DNA from: UBA2336 sp964419145
GTDB taxonomy: Bacteria; Bacteroidota; Bacteroidia; Cytophagales; Cyclobacteriaceae
Direction: 5' to 3'
DNA length: 64,000 nucleotides
Assembly (NCBI GenBank): GCA_964419145.1
Contig: CAYQOM010000008.1
Span: 1-64,000, forward strand
Positions within the stretch are counted from its first letter, which is position 1. Each line of letters opens with the position of its first letter. The notes under the pieces were generated by a model. It searched no databases and was not told the DNA's origin. It was given only the letters and a program-made list of their open reading frames with translations. Made by a program: the position numbers and the translations under genes. Positions 1 to 9,274 of the stretch are shown in pieces.

Positions 1-1260
1 TTGTAAGTGTAACGTCAACTGATGTGGATGTATGCTTGCCGCTTGCCGCGAACGGATCGGGAACGGTAACAGATGTATCAATTGGCGGCACAACTGGTCA
101 GAGCGGATTGTTCACCTATACATGGGCCAACAATCCGGGAATGACTGGTCCAATACTGACCAACGATCCTGGGCTTACCTTATTGAATCTTGATGTAGGT
201 ACCTTCTTTGTTCGGGCAACGCGTAATGCGGTGGCTTCACCAGCTACACCAGGTGTTACCGGTTCAGGTTGTTTAACCGCACCAGTTCCCTTTGTTGTGG
301 AAGACAGAAGGGTTACGCCAAGCGTGAGTTTAAGTCAGATATCCAACACAGCCTGCGATGGAAATTTCGATGGTCAGATTACGGCAACTGCGAGCACAAG
401 CAGTGGCCCGGGCTCAGGTGCGAATTATGATTTTGTCTGGACCAACGATCCGGACGGAGCAGGGGCGTTGTTCAGTGCAAGCGATGCGTTGAATCAGGCC
501 AGTCCGTACAGTACACCCAATACCGATTTGATCGGACCTGGATCGTACGAAGTGCAGGTTACCAACGTAATAACATCATGTGCCACAACCGGTACCATTG
601 TGTTGCAACAGAACACGGTGCCGATGGAAATTGTAAGTGTAACGTCAACTGATGTGGATGTATGCTTGCCGCTTGCCGCGAACGGATCGGGAACGGTAAC
701 AGATGTATCAATTGGCGGCACAACTGGTCAGAGCGGATTGTTCACCTATACATGGGCCAACAATCCGGGAATGACTGGTCCAATACTGACCAACGATCCT
801 GGGCTTACCTTATTGAATCTTGATGTAGGTACCTTCTTTGTTCGGGCAACGCGTAATGCGGTGGCTTCACCAGCTACACCAGGTGTTACCGGTTCAGGTT
901 GTTTAACCGCACCGGTTCCGTTTGTTGTGGAAGACAGAAGGGTTACACCAAGTGTGAGTTTAAGTCAGATATCCAACACGGCCTGCGATGGTAACTTTGA
1001 TGGCCAGATCACGGTAACCGCCAGCACGGCCAGCGGCCCGGGCTCAGGTGCGAATTATGATTTTGTATGGACCAATGATCCTGACGGAGTAGGTGCGTTG
1101 TTCAGCGCCAGCGATGCATTGAATCAAACCAGTCCGTATAGCACACCGAATACTGATCTGATTGGTACAGGTTCATACACCGTTCAGGTAACGAACGTAG
1201 TAACGGCATGCTCAACTTCAGGCAGCGTGGTGCTTCAACAAAATGATGCCGTAATACTAG
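1..1260 (+). repeat. Two tandem 630-bp coding repeats
   Basis: Bases 1-630 and 631-1260 are direct copies with an exact 630-bp period (210 codons). The first 283 bases are identical between copies; the first differences are at 284 and 290, and mismatches become frequent after about 360. A third, much more diverged unit starts near 1261 and further units follow. The window begins inside a unit, so additional near-identical copies probably lie upstream. The uneven divergence suggests recent duplication or gene conversion of the 5' half of the unit. Confidence 0.92.
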
Positions 1261-4001
1261 TTGTAGATGCAAGCAAAACCGATCAGGACATTTGTGATTT
1301 TGATGGTTCTGTTTTGGTAGAAGAAGTTGCAATAAATGGAGTGATTGATCCCGATCATAATAATTTCCATTTCACGTGGATAGCGGACAATCCCAATAAT
1401 CAGCCAGCTATTATTGATGATGTTCAGGGTGAAGATAATTTAACCGTGGCCAATCATCCAACCATTCAGGCTGGATCGTATTATGTGGTGGCCAGAAGGG
1501 CTGATGGGTTGTCAGGTTCAGGTTGTGAGTCGGCTCCATTCCGCGTAGATATTCAGGATATCTCCGTTAATCCGATTCCTTCATTTCAGACTTTTGTGAA
1601 TTCTTCATGTACTGGCGCCTTCTTGAATGGAGCGATCAGGCTTAATGTAGTGGATAGCAGCGGTCCGGGTGTGGGGGCTTTGTATGATTATGAATTCACC
1701 TACACCGGTACAAATCCACCTGCAGGTGTTCCGCCTTTTCAATTCCTGGGTAATAATGGAAATGGAATAAACGATGGTGATCTGGACAGCTTGATGAATT
1801 TAGGTGACGGTACGTACGATTTCATCGTACGAAACCAAGTAACGCTTTGCGAAACACCTGCACAAGTAATCATTCAATATGATCCGGTTGCCAGCAAGCC
1901 AAACATCATCAGTGTGGATACAAACTTGCCGTTTGATTGCCTTGGCAATGGAGGCGATGCGACCGTAACGGCAATCCGTATCGGAACCAACGCTCCGATA
2001 ACTGGATCACCTGCACTTGATCCGCCTAATTTCCAATACGATTGGTATGATAACGCAACTGATCCATTTCTGAATCCAGCACCTGCCGGAAATGTTCCGA
2101 ATGGTGCTCCGACCAATCAACGTATGGTTTCCATGCTTGAGGCTGGAACGTATTATGTTTCTGTGCGCGATTTATTAACCGATTGTCGCTCAACACCAAC
2201 ACAGGTTGTTATTGATTCGGTGAATATTGTTTACCCGGATGTAGTGATTCAACAATCGGTACTCCAGTTAAGTTGTGATCCTTCAACTGGAACAGCAGAG
2301 TTACGCGCTACAGCTGATGGTTTTGATGACACCAATCCAGGTTACACGTTTACGTGGTTTACCAGTTTGGATGGAACCGGTACAACAGTGATCGATCCAT
2401 GGCCTGGAAGTCAATCGACTGTTGGAAATTTAACCAGCGGCAACTATTCGGTAACAGCATTTAACGCAACTACGGGTTGTTCTACAACGGAGCTATACAT
2501 CGTTCCTCCGTTCGATCCGAAATTCTTCCCTGCCATGGCCCTTTCGGGTGATCCGCAAAGCAGTTGTTTGATCAATAATGGTTCAGTAGTGGCACGGGTA
2601 CTGCCATTCCCTGTGGTGAATGGATTGACCTACAGCCCACCGTATAATTTCAGGGTTGACTTGTACACCGGCAACCAACTTGCTGCAGGACTAAACGTGG
2701 AGCCACCACCGGTCGCTCCAGATATAGCCAACTTACCTGCGTTGCCATTCGCTCCACAGCCGGGCAGCTTTATCGCTGAGCCGCTTAACGATGGTATTTA
2801 TACGGTAAGACTCATTGATTTGAATACCGGTTGTATTGTAGTGGACACAACGTCAATTGCCAACGACAGGAGAAGGCCAATTCCAGATGTTGAATTGGAA
2901 AACCCGCTCACGAACTGTGATACACGGTTAAACGGTCAGCTTTCCGCCACTGCAGATGGCCGGCCTGTTTCAGATTATGATTTCTTCTGGTGGAGTGCTT
3001 TAACTAATCCTCCTGCTTTAGGCGATACACTCTCTACCCAGCACAAACTTATTGGCCAGGGTGGAGGCGATTACTTTGTAAACATTGTAAACCGTGCTTC
3101 AGGGTGCGATACGTTAGCGCAAGGAACAATACCTGTTGAACAGGTTCTGCCTTTTGCACCTTCGATACAGGTTATTCAGCCGAACACCATTTGTTGGGAA
3201 GACTTCTTTCCACAAGAGCCACTGGCCCGACCTAACGGATGGCTGCAGGCGAATGTAAATAATGAAACGGCCGGGTACAGGTTTGAATGGTTTACCGGTG
3301 AATTAACCAACGATCAGGCTTCCGTACAGACGCCTGACACAATTGGTATAAATAATATTCATTTGATCAGTCAGGAGTATACGGTTCGGGCTGTGTTGTT
3401 AACCACGGGTTGCTCAAACGTGCGGACAGAATTGGTGCCCGATGCGCGTGTACTTCCGTTAGGAGAGGTGCAAACGACACCTTCCTATTGTCCTGATGTT
3501 AGTCCTACCTTAACGGGAACCGGCTCGGTGTTGCTTACCGTGACCAATTCCGAAAATGTTGTCATGAGAAGCATCCAATGGTTTGATGAATCAAATAATG
3601 CTTCGATTGGTGATGGCGTTCAGGTGTTTGAAGTGTCGCCCGGATTTTACCGTGCCGAATTTTTGACTAATGAATTCTGCTATGGCGAAGCGGTGGGCGA
3701 GGTTCGAACCGAAATACTTTCATACAACCTCGTATCAGCCAATGGCGATAGTAACAACGATACCTGGATCATTGATTGTATTTCAAACTATCCGAATAAT
3801 AATGTTAAAGTGTTTAACCGGTATGGCGTAATGGTGTATGAAGCAGATGGGTACGATAATGCCGATACCGTTTTCAGGGGTATTGGTGAGCGTGGAGTTT
3901 ATTCAATGGGTAACGATCTGCCAGATGGCACGTATTTTTACATCATCGATAAACGCGATGGATCTAAACCGATTACAGGATTTTTAGAACTGGTACGATG
4001 A
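1..4001 (+). CDS. T9SS-secreted repeat protein with CHU_C-type C-terminal domain (5' partial)
   Basis: This is the 3' part of a very large secreted surface protein. The reading frame is open from base 3, inside a repeat unit, so the true start lies upstream and the GTG at 24 is not a real start. About 1,330 codons are visible. They consist of Ig/PKD-like units of roughly 210 residues rich in Gly, Thr, Asn, Asp and Pro, each with one or two Cys, as in SprB-type adhesins. The last 85 or so residues (starting near SANGDSNNDTW, then VKVFNRYGVMVYE and DGTYFYII) match the gliding-motility-associated CHU_C domain, a type B T9SS sorting signal. Export through the type IX secretion system to the cell surface follows from that domain. 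The stop overlaps the start of the downstream PorP/SprF gene (ATGA), which is the usual SprB-SprF arrangement. Ligand and exact role are unknown. Confidence 0.9.
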   Translation, partial: VSVTSTDVDVCLPLAANGSGTVTDVSIGGTTGQSGLFTYTWANNPGMTGPILTNDPGLTLLNLDVGTFFVRATRNAVASPATPGVTGSGCLTAPVPFVVEDRRVTPSVSLSQISNTACDGNFDGQITATASTSSGPGSGANYDFVWTNDPDGAGALFSASDALNQASPYSTPNTDLIGPGSYEVQVTNVITSCATTGTIVLQQNTVPMEIVSVTSTDVDVCLPLAANGSGTVTDVSIGGTTGQSGLFTYTWANNPGMTGPILTNDPGLTLLNLDVGTFFVRATRNAVASPATPGVTGSGCLTAPVPFVVEDRRVTPSVSLSQISNTACDGNFDGQITVTASTASGPGSGANYDFVWTNDPDGVGALFSASDALNQTSPYSTPNTDLIGTGSYTVQVTNVVTACSTSGSVVLQQNDAVILVVDASKTDQDICDFDGSVLVEEVAINGVIDPDHNNFHFTWIADNPNNQPAIIDDVQGEDNLTVANHPTIQAGSYYVVARRADGLSGSGCESAPFRVDIQDISVNPIPSFQTFVNSSCTGAFLNGAIRLNVVDSSGPGVGALYDYEFTYTGTNPPAGVPPFQFLGNNGNGINDGDLDSLMNLGDGTYDFIVRNQVTLCETPAQVIIQYDPVASKPNIISVDTNLPFDCLGNGGDATVTAIRIGTNAPITGSPALDPPNFQYDWYDNATDPFLNPAPAGNVPNGAPTNQRMVSMLEAGTYYVSVRDLLTDCRSTPTQVVIDSVNIVYPDVVIQQSVLQLSCDPSTGTAELRATADGFDDTNPGYTFTWFTSLDGTGTTVIDPWPGSQSTVGNLTSGNYSVTAFNATTGCSTTELYIVPPFDPKFFPAMALSGDPQSSCLINNGSVVARVLPFPVVNGLTYSPPYNFRVDLYTGNQLAAGLNVEPPPVAPDIANLPALPFAPQPGSFIAEPLNDGIYTVRLIDLNTGCIVVDTTSIANDRRRPIPDVELENPLTNCDTRLNGQLSATADGRPVSDYDFFWWSALTNPPALGDTLSTQHKLIGQGGGDYFVNIVNRASGCDTLAQGTIPVEQVLPFAPSIQVIQPNTICWEDFFPQEPLARPNGWLQANVNNETAGYRFEWFTGELTNDQASVQTPDTIGINNIHLISQEYTVRAVLLTTGCSNVRTELVPDARVLPLGEVQTTPSYCPDVSPTLTGTGSVLLTVTNSENVVMRSIQWFDESNNASIGDGVQVFEVSPGFYRAEFLTNEFCYGEAVGEVRTEILSYNLVSANGDSNNDTWIIDCISNYPNNNVKVFNRYGVMVYEADGYDNADTVFRGIGERGVYSMGNDLPDGTYFYIIDKRDGSKPITGFLELVR

Positions 4002-4924
4002 TCAGAATAAGCATCATATTCCTTCTGATTTCAATTCTTGGGCAAGCGTACGCACAGCAACGCCCTATGCAATCGCTGTATATGTTTGATCCTTTGTTAT
4101 TGAATCCTGCCTATGCGGGTAATCATGTACAGCTCAGTGCCACTGCCATCTATCGTAATCAATGGGTTAACTTTCCTGGAGCTCCGCGTACGTTAACCGC
4201 TACAGTACATTCGGGTTTTCGTGGTTCACGTGCTGGCGTGGGAATTATTGCCGGGCGCGATGAGATTGGAATACACGGTGAAAATTCACTTTACCTGGCA
4301 TATTCGTATAAAATTCCGTTGTCGCAGTATTCCAATACAACGCTATCCTTTGGGGTTCAGGGTGGCTTTAACGATTTTAAATCAGATTATGGAAAGCTAA
4401 ATCCGAGAAATCCAACGGATCCGTTTTTTGGTGTAGTGGACAGAACCATGACCTGGAATTTTGGTGCTGGTTTATACCTGCGTTCGGATAAGTATTTTGT
4501 CGGGTTTTCGGTGCCGTATGGGCTGAATAATAAAGTTGTTGATTTTGAAAGCCTCGAGAGTGAGGCCCTGCAACGCAGGTATTTCTATTTAACGGGTGGA
4601 TTTACGAAGGAGCTTTCAAAAGATGTGAAGCTTTTCCCGTCAACCGTAATCCGCTTCCAGGAAGAAGCCCCGTTGAGCTTTGATTTTAATTTACTGACTG
4701 TGCTGTATGACGTGGTAGGATTTGGTGTTTCCTACAGGCTGGATGATTCCGTTGTTGGATTGTTTGAGCTTCAACTCAACGAAAACTTCCATGTGGGGTA
4801 TGCCTATGATTTTACCACCTCTGACATGGCAAGGTTTTCAAATGGTACGCACGAGATAATGGTGAATTACCGGATTAAGATCAATAAGATCCACAAAGGA
4901 CTTGCATGTCCTTCGTATTGGTAA
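3998..4924 (+). CDS. PorP/SprF family type IX secretion membrane protein
   Basis: A 308-residue outer-membrane protein of the PorP/SprF family. Members accompany CHU_C-type T9SS substrates and help their export or surface anchoring. A signal peptide is visible at residues 1-19 (hydrophobic run ending QAYAQ), followed by the family hallmark QRPMQSLYMFDPLLLNPAYAG near residues 20-41. The rest alternates beta-strand-like segments with aromatic ends and a Gly-rich middle, consistent with a beta-barrel of usual family length. The ATG overlaps the TGA of the upstream giant gene by four bases, so the two are probably translationally coupled and the product probably serves that protein. The specific partner relationship is inference from adjacency. 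Confidence 0.93.
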   Translation: MIRISIIFLLISILGQAYAQQRPMQSLYMFDPLLLNPAYAGNHVQLSATAIYRNQWVNFPGAPRTLTATVHSGFRGSRAGVGIIAGRDEIGIHGENSLYLAYSYKIPLSQYSNTTLSFGVQGGFNDFKSDYGKLNPRNPTDPFFGVVDRTMTWNFGAGLYLRSDKYFVGFSVPYGLNNKVVDFESLESEALQRRYFYLTGGFTKELSKDVKLFPSTVIRFQEEAPLSFDFNLLTVLYDVVGFGVSYRLDDSVVGLFELQLNENFHVGYAYDFTTSDMARFSNGTHEIMVNYRIKINKIHKGLACPSYW

Positions 4925-4929
4925 ACGAA

Positions 4930-5085
4930 TCAGATTTTCCTTTTCGCGTATTTCTCCTGAGCCTTTGCGCCATGCTTGGTCATTTTATTATGATGAGAAT
5001 AGGCAGGGCAGCTTGATAATTCAAAGCTGCAGGAAGCAAGGGCTAAACAAGCGATCAGACTTAGGCCAACGATAGTGCGTTTCAT
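4930..5085 (-). CDS. Small lipoprotein, 51 aa
   Basis: A very short predicted lipoprotein. The chosen ATG at 5085 gives MKRTIVGLSLIACLALASC, a canonical type II signal peptide with lipobox LASC and lipidated Cys19. An upstream in-frame ATG (5112) would add nine polar residues before the signal and is less likely. The mature part is about 32 residues, contains one more Cys, and ends in a basic tail (KHGAKAQEKYAKRKI). It converges tail to tail with the PorP/SprF gene. It may be a small anchored envelope peptide; I recognise no family and assign no function. Confidence 0.7.
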   Translation of the reverse strand: MKRTIVGLSLIACLALASCSFELSSCPAYSHHNKMTKHGAKAQEKYAKRKI

Positions 5086-5477
5086 GTGGGTTGTTATTTT
5101 TTGATAGTTCAAAAGTAGGGCGGCTAGGCTTCGCAGGATTGCTGTTGTGCCGCGTGTTCTGATTGATGTAAGAGGAGGTGGGTAGATTTACGAAAAACGA
5201 TTTTGGCTCAATAGAATCGTATCAATTACCCAAAAGTCTTACACGACAAAGTGGTGCAGCCTGGGCGTGATTGTCTTGAATTACATTTTCCTCAAGTGAG
5301 ATTAGTGCCCTTTTAATCAAGTAGTTAGGGTGAATTTGCAATGCGTAGCATGAATAACGAAAGTGCCGATTTATTGCAGAATCAGCTTTTTTAGTAACAA
5401 ATGGCGAAAAGTTAATTTTTGGATTGAATTATGGCATTTTGTACCAGAAGTACACATCAGGTTGCTGATGGAGGAGA
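5086..5477. other. Intergenic region, nothing recognised
   Basis: About 390 bases between the small lipoprotein gene and mtaB. I find no open frame above roughly 20 codons with a plausible start, no tRNA-like fold and no strong hairpin. It must contain the promoter of the minus-strand lipoprotein gene and the 3' end of the mtaB transcript. Confidence 0.5.
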
Positions 5478-6794
5478 TTAATGGTGGGCAAATTCAATGG
5501 TTTCTTCCACCTCAACCAGCCCTTTTTCATTGATGGAGGTCAGCCTGGCCGATTTTAGTTCATTGATCAGCAGGGGGTCATATTTGGCGGCTACCCGGAT
5601 GTAATTCTCTGTAAAGCCGTGCATATTGCCGTCTTCAATGTCATTTTCAAATAGCACGGTAAACTGCTGCCCCAGGTTTTCTTCGTAAAATTTCCTTCTC
5701 TTTTTGTCTGACAAAATGTGGAGCATTTTTGATCGCTCTGCCCGTTCCTTTGCGGAAACTGTACCCGGCAAAGTTGCGGCAACCGTATTATCCCGCTCAG
5801 AGTACGTAAATACATGCAGGTAGGCGATGTTAAGCTCATTGAGGTAGTTATACGTCTCCAGGAAGTCCTCGTGGGTTTCGCCTGGAAAGCCAACGATAAC
5901 ATCAACACCAATGCAAGCATGGGGCATGGTGCCTTTGATTTTCTCTACCCGACTGGTATACAATTCGCGCTGGTAACGCCTGCGCATTAACCGAAGTATT
6001 TTATTTGATCCCGATTGAAGGGGAATGTGGAAGTGCGGAACAAACTTTTTGGAGGTGGAAACAAACTCAATGATTTCGTTTGAGAGCAGGTTAGGTTCAA
6101 TGGAAGAAATCCGAATTCGCTCCACGCCATCTACCTGATCAAGGGCTTTTACCAGGTCAACGAATCGTTCAACGCGGTTTCCGTTTTGTATGCCAAAATC
6201 ACCCGTATTTACACCCGTCAGTACAATTTCCTTCACGCCTGATTTAGCAATCTCCTGCGCATTCTTTACCACATTTTCAAGGGTATCGCTTCGGCTTGAG
6301 CCGCGTGCCAGCGGGATGGTGCAGAAGGTACATGAGTAGTCGCACCCATCCTGAATTTTTAGGAACGTGCGGGTACGGTCGTGCAGGGAAAATGACGTAT
6401 TGAAAGATTGGGCCGATTCAACTTCAGAGGCATAAACAACCGCCTCAGGCTTTCGCACAAAGCCATCCAATAATTCTACCAACCGAAATTTTTCAGCAGC
6501 CCCGAGCACGGCATCTACACCGGGTATCTCCGAAATTTCTTTTGGCTTTAATTGCGCATAGCATCCGATGATGGCCACATAGGCATCAGGAGAAATGGCA
6601 CGCGCTTCGCGAACAATTTTGTGGCATTTCTTATCCGCATTTTCAGTAACCGAGCATGTGTTTATAATGAAAATGTCGGGTGAGTCGGTAAATGAAACCT
6701 TTTTATAGCCCTTTTCCTCAAACTGCCGCGAAATGGTTGAGGTCTCGGAATAATTGAGCTTACAGCCCAGGGTATAAAAAGCTACTTTTCTCAT
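5478..6794 (-). CDS. mtaB: tRNA (t6A37) methylthiotransferase MtaB
   Basis: A 438-residue radical-SAM methylthiotransferase that converts t6A to ms2t6A at position 37 of ANN-decoding tRNAs. The N-terminal UPF0004/MTTase domain holds three Cys for an auxiliary [4Fe-4S] cluster (C11 in TLGCKLN, C47 in NTCSVT, C78 in IIGCYA). The radical-SAM CxxxCxxC is C151/C155/C158 in GCDYSCTFCTIP. A C-terminal TRAM-like segment follows. The TLGCKLNYSET start and the NTCSVTENADKK stretch fit MtaB better than MiaB (GCQMN) or RimO. It stands alone and is transcribed away from the response regulator at 6938. Cytoplasmic; function by family homology. Confidence 0.93.
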   Translation of the reverse strand: MRKVAFYTLGCKLNYSETSTISRQFEEKGYKKVSFTDSPDIFIINTCSVTENADKKCHKIVREARAISPDAYVAIIGCYAQLKPKEISEIPGVDAVLGAAEKFRLVELLDGFVRKPEAVVYASEVESAQSFNTSFSLHDRTRTFLKIQDGCDYSCTFCTIPLARGSSRSDTLENVVKNAQEIAKSGVKEIVLTGVNTGDFGIQNGNRVERFVDLVKALDQVDGVERIRISSIEPNLLSNEIIEFVSTSKKFVPHFHIPLQSGSNKILRLMRRRYQRELYTSRVEKIKGTMPHACIGVDVIVGFPGETHEDFLETYNYLNELNIAYLHVFTYSERDNTVAATLPGTVSAKERAERSKMLHILSDKKRRKFYEENLGQQFTVLFENDIEDGNMHGFTENYIRVAAKYDPLLINELKSARLTSINEKGLVEVEETIEFAHH

Positions 6795-6937
6795 GAATCG
6801 GTTTAACGAGCTGCAAAGATAACCTCAGGAAATTGCTGAGCCAATGATTGCGTCAGGCTTGTTGGAATATTGTTAAATGTTGGAAATAATGGCGATTATG
6901 GTATATATTCCAGTAATAATTGTTTCTCTTGTAGCTT

Positions 6938-7609
6938 ATGAGCACCAATACGATAAAGGTTCTGCTAACCGATGATCATACCCTGATCCGCCATGGTGTG
7001 GCTGCAATGCTTAGCGATGTAGATGATGTGGAGGTTATTGGGTCAGTATCCAGTGGGGAAGATGCTATCAATGCAGTGCGGGAGAATCGGCCTGACGTTA
7101 TTCTTATGGACATTCTGATGGGAGGCATGACAGGCATTGAGGCTACACGGTGGATAAAAGGAGATGATCCTACTATTAAAGTGGTCATGCTCAGTATGGA
7201 AATAAGCCGGGAGTATGTTTCTGCGGGTATTCAATCAGGTGTAGATGGGTACCTGCCCAAGGATATTGACAAGGATACGCTGGTTGAAGCGATCCGTACC
7301 GTTAAAAATGGTGGTCGCTTTTTTAACGATGCGATTATGAAACTTGTATTCGAAGATTTTTATTCCCGCGAGAAATTTAAAGCCCCATCTTTAAAACTTC
7401 CCAACGACCTGACCAAGCGTGAGTTTGAGGTACTTGGCCTGGTGGCTACCGGACGTACCAATAAAGAGGTAGCCGAATCGCTTTTCATTAGCGTGAAAAC
7501 CGTGGAAACCCACAAGACCAACATCTTGCAGAAACTGGGCTTAAAGAATACCGCAGAATTGGTCAAATATGCCATTAAGAACAAGCTCATCGATGTAGAT
7601 ACCATCTAA
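6938..7609 (+). CDS. NarL/LuxR-family response regulator
   Basis: A 223-residue two-component response regulator. The receiver domain (about 5-125) has the acidic pocket D12/D13, phospho-acceptor D58 (VILMDIL) and the expected Thr/Ser and Lys region (KVVMLS, YLPKDID). A linker leads to a LuxR-type HTH at about 153-218, seen as LTKREFEVLGLVATGRTNKE, then VKTVETHKTNILQKLGL. It should bind DNA as a phosphorylated dimer. No histidine kinase is adjacent, so it is an orphan here. It lies just upstream of an unusual cluster of TCAGGG/CCCTGA sequences and a run of small envelope genes, which are reasonable candidate targets (inference). Confidence 0.93.
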   Translation: MSTNTIKVLLTDDHTLIRHGVAAMLSDVDDVEVIGSVSSGEDAINAVRENRPDVILMDILMGGMTGIEATRWIKGDDPTIKVVMLSMEISREYVSAGIQSGVDGYLPKDIDKDTLVEAIRTVKNGGRFFNDAIMKLVFEDFYSREKFKAPSLKLPNDLTKREFEVLGLVATGRTNKEVAESLFISVKTVETHKTNILQKLGLKNTAELVKYAIKNKLIDVDTI

Positions 7610-7880
7610 GGGCTCATTTTTTCTCAGGGTTTTCCCTGATTTCTCAGGGGTATACCTTAAAGTGCTACTCAGGGATTACTCCAATTCTCCTCCTGATAAT
7701 TTATCAACTCGAAATCAAAATCATCAATTTTTGATGTACTGGGCAGTATAATTCTATTCTGTATCCTGATTTTTCCAATATCCGATTTGCCCTGATTTTT
7801 TCGGGCTGTACGTGCTCCACCTTTGCTTCATGATTACTGAACGCGAAGAACTATTAACAACCCAATTAAAAAATACTTTT
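7610..7880. promoter_or_regulatory. Intergenic region with TCAGGG/CCCTGA repeat cluster
   Basis: Between the response regulator and the following envelope gene, TCAGGG or its complement CCCTGA occurs at 7624-7629, 7634-7639 (inverted, 4-base TTTT loop), 7644-7649, 7669-7674 and 7790-7795, with weaker TCCTGA copies near 7690 and 7763. The inverted pair could also form a 6-bp hairpin acting as a weak terminator. The repeated inverted and direct half-sites look like operator sites for a dimeric regulator, plausibly the adjacent LuxR-type protein. The sites are seen directly; the regulatory role is inferred. Confidence 0.5.
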
Positions 7881-8567
7881 ATGGACACGTATAACAGATT
7901 TGAGTACAACATTGTAAAAGGAACATTCCTCCTGGTGCTGTTCACTGTATTGATGGTGAAGTCATGCATGGCGCAAGCACAACAACCTTTGTATAAAGGA
8001 ATCGCTACAAATTTTGGTGTGCGAACCTTTACGTTAACCAGCGACATTTCCGAAATCAATAACATGACCGTGGTGCAAGAAGGAGGGAATGCCGGATTTA
8101 TCATTGGTAATAATGTTGTACAGGCACGTATTCACGGATTAGGATACTACTACTCTTCAGCTCGTACGCCACGTACAGTGAATATGATAGAAGTGGAAGG
8201 TATTGCCAATTTCTATCCTGTCAACCTGTTCAATAAAAACCTGGATGCTCGTTTTAATCCTTATTTTCTGGGTGGTGTTACGCAAGATTTTATGAAATTT
8301 CATGGCACCTACCTGAACAATGAAAATCATCCCGTGAATTACAGTGCTGGTAGTGAGCCTTTGCTGGGAAAAATGGCTGCAACAATTGCCTCTGTAGGAA
8401 TGGGCTTTGAGTATCGTATACAAAACTTCGGAACGTTTGTCCATATTTTTTCTGAAGTACGCTACGGTATGCCTATAAATATCAGCAGTGATGCTGCATT
8501 CAGGAATACAACCCTTTCAAATCAAACATCAGTAAGTATTGGTGTAAGCTTTGGCGCCATTCGCTAA
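7881..8567 (+). CDS. Predicted outer-membrane beta-barrel protein, unknown function
   Basis: A 228-residue exported protein from the ATG at 7881. A longer open frame begins at 7812, but those 23 residues precede a signal peptide and are probably not translated. The signal runs to about residue 30, ending ...VKSCMAQAQ. The mature protein has short amphipathic strands with aromatic residues (GLGYYYSSAR, FNPYFLGGVT, GTFVHIFSEVRYG) and a final strand SVSIGVSFGAIR, typical of small outer-membrane barrels. It is the first of six closely spaced genes (next start 20 bases downstream). No specific family recognised. Confidence 0.75.
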   Translation: MDTYNRFEYNIVKGTFLLVLFTVLMVKSCMAQAQQPLYKGIATNFGVRTFTLTSDISEINNMTVVQEGGNAGFIIGNNVVQARIHGLGYYYSSARTPRTVNMIEVEGIANFYPVNLFNKNLDARFNPYFLGGVTQDFMKFHGTYLNNENHPVNYSAGSEPLLGKMAATIASVGMGFEYRIQNFGTFVHIFSEVRYGMPINISSDAAFRNTTLSNQTSVSIGVSFGAIR

Positions 8568-8587
8568 CCTGTTTAATAAATTAACTC

Positions 8588-8818
8588 ATGGAGAATTCAA
8601 CTATGAAACAATCAGCAACATTTCGTCAGTGTACTGAAGAAACCCTGGCGATGCTAACATCAGTTCAAGGTTTGTTATTGCTGACTGAACGCTACTACAC
8701 ACATCCTGACATAAAAGATTATCTCGGGATTATTTCAACCTGCCTGTGTCGTGTTGAACAGAATATCAAGAAGGCGGTTTCACTCAGTGAGTCGGTTGCT
8801 ACTAAAAATGAAAATTGA
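8588..8818 (+). CDS. Small helical protein of unknown function, 76 aa
   Basis: A 76-residue protein without signal peptide or membrane segment. It is predicted largely helical, with a hydrophobic run TSVQGLLLLTERYY and two Cys around residues 52-54 (STCLCRVEQ). It starts 20 bases after the barrel-protein gene, and its stop overlaps the possible start (8808) of the next gene. An internal ATG at 8603 is an alternative start. I do not recognise a family. Its position among genes for exported proteins suggests a cytoplasmic accessory role, but nothing in the sequence proves this. Confidence 0.65.
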   Translation: MENSTMKQSATFRQCTEETLAMLTSVQGLLLLTERYYTHPDIKDYLGIISTCLCRVEQNIKKAVSLSESVATKNEN

Positions 8819-8819
8819 A

Positions 8820-9254
8820 ATGAAGACGTTAATTATTATCTGCATACTGCAAGTGCCACTTATAGTAGCAGCTCAACAAGTTGTACTTCAATCTGGAATT
8901 GAGAAAACAGTATCCAATATTGAGTACACGGCAAGGGTAGGATTCGAATTGAAATCGTTGTTTGGCATTGGTGGATTTTACCAAGCCGGTTTGCAACGGG
9001 GCACCGAGTCAAACTCATTAAATCGGGTTAACCCGTTCTTTGGCGGGTTTCTTCAAGTGCCGGTAGCCAAAAGTGAACGCTTGGCCTTTTTGATTAACGT
9101 ACGTGCTGGCATTGTGAACGAGAATTTCTTTGCGGTAGTACCTGGGGTAGAAACCCGTGTACACTTAAGCCCTCGTGTAGGATTTTCTGTCGGCTCTGCG
9201 CTTCGCCATGGCCATGCATCCTTTTCTACTCGCTTGTTTCTTAAAATGTTTTAG
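8820..9254 (+). CDS. Small exported protein, likely outer-membrane barrel
   Basis: A 144-residue exported protein. The start at 8820 gives a compact signal peptide (MKTLIIICILQVPLIVAAQQ). The in-frame ATG at 8808 adds only four residues and overlaps the previous gene. The mature part shows beta-strand-like alternation (GIEKTVSNIEYTARVGFELK, FGIGGFYQAGLQRG, FSVGSALRHGHASF) and ends in a strand terminating with Phe (FLKMF), as outer-membrane barrels do. It resembles a short version of the first gene in this cluster. Function unknown. Confidence 0.68.
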   Translation: MKTLIIICILQVPLIVAAQQVVLQSGIEKTVSNIEYTARVGFELKSLFGIGGFYQAGLQRGTESNSLNRVNPFFGGFLQVPVAKSERLAFLINVRAGIVNENFFAVVPGVETRVHLSPRVGFSVGSALRHGHASFSTRLFLKMF

Positions 9255-9274
9255 AAAATTTAATACTTACTACC

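Noticed and set aside
24..4001. GTG at 24 as the start of the giant repeat protein
   Set aside because: The same frame is open to base 3 and the residues before it match the internal repeat unit, so the gene begins upstream of the window.
5341..5394. 17-codon plus-strand frame in the gap before mtaB
   Set aside because: Too short, with no ribosome-binding context or membrane/signal character to support it.
5591..5920. 109-codon minus-strand frame within mtaB
   Set aside because: Shadow of mtaB in another frame with no motif or signal peptide.
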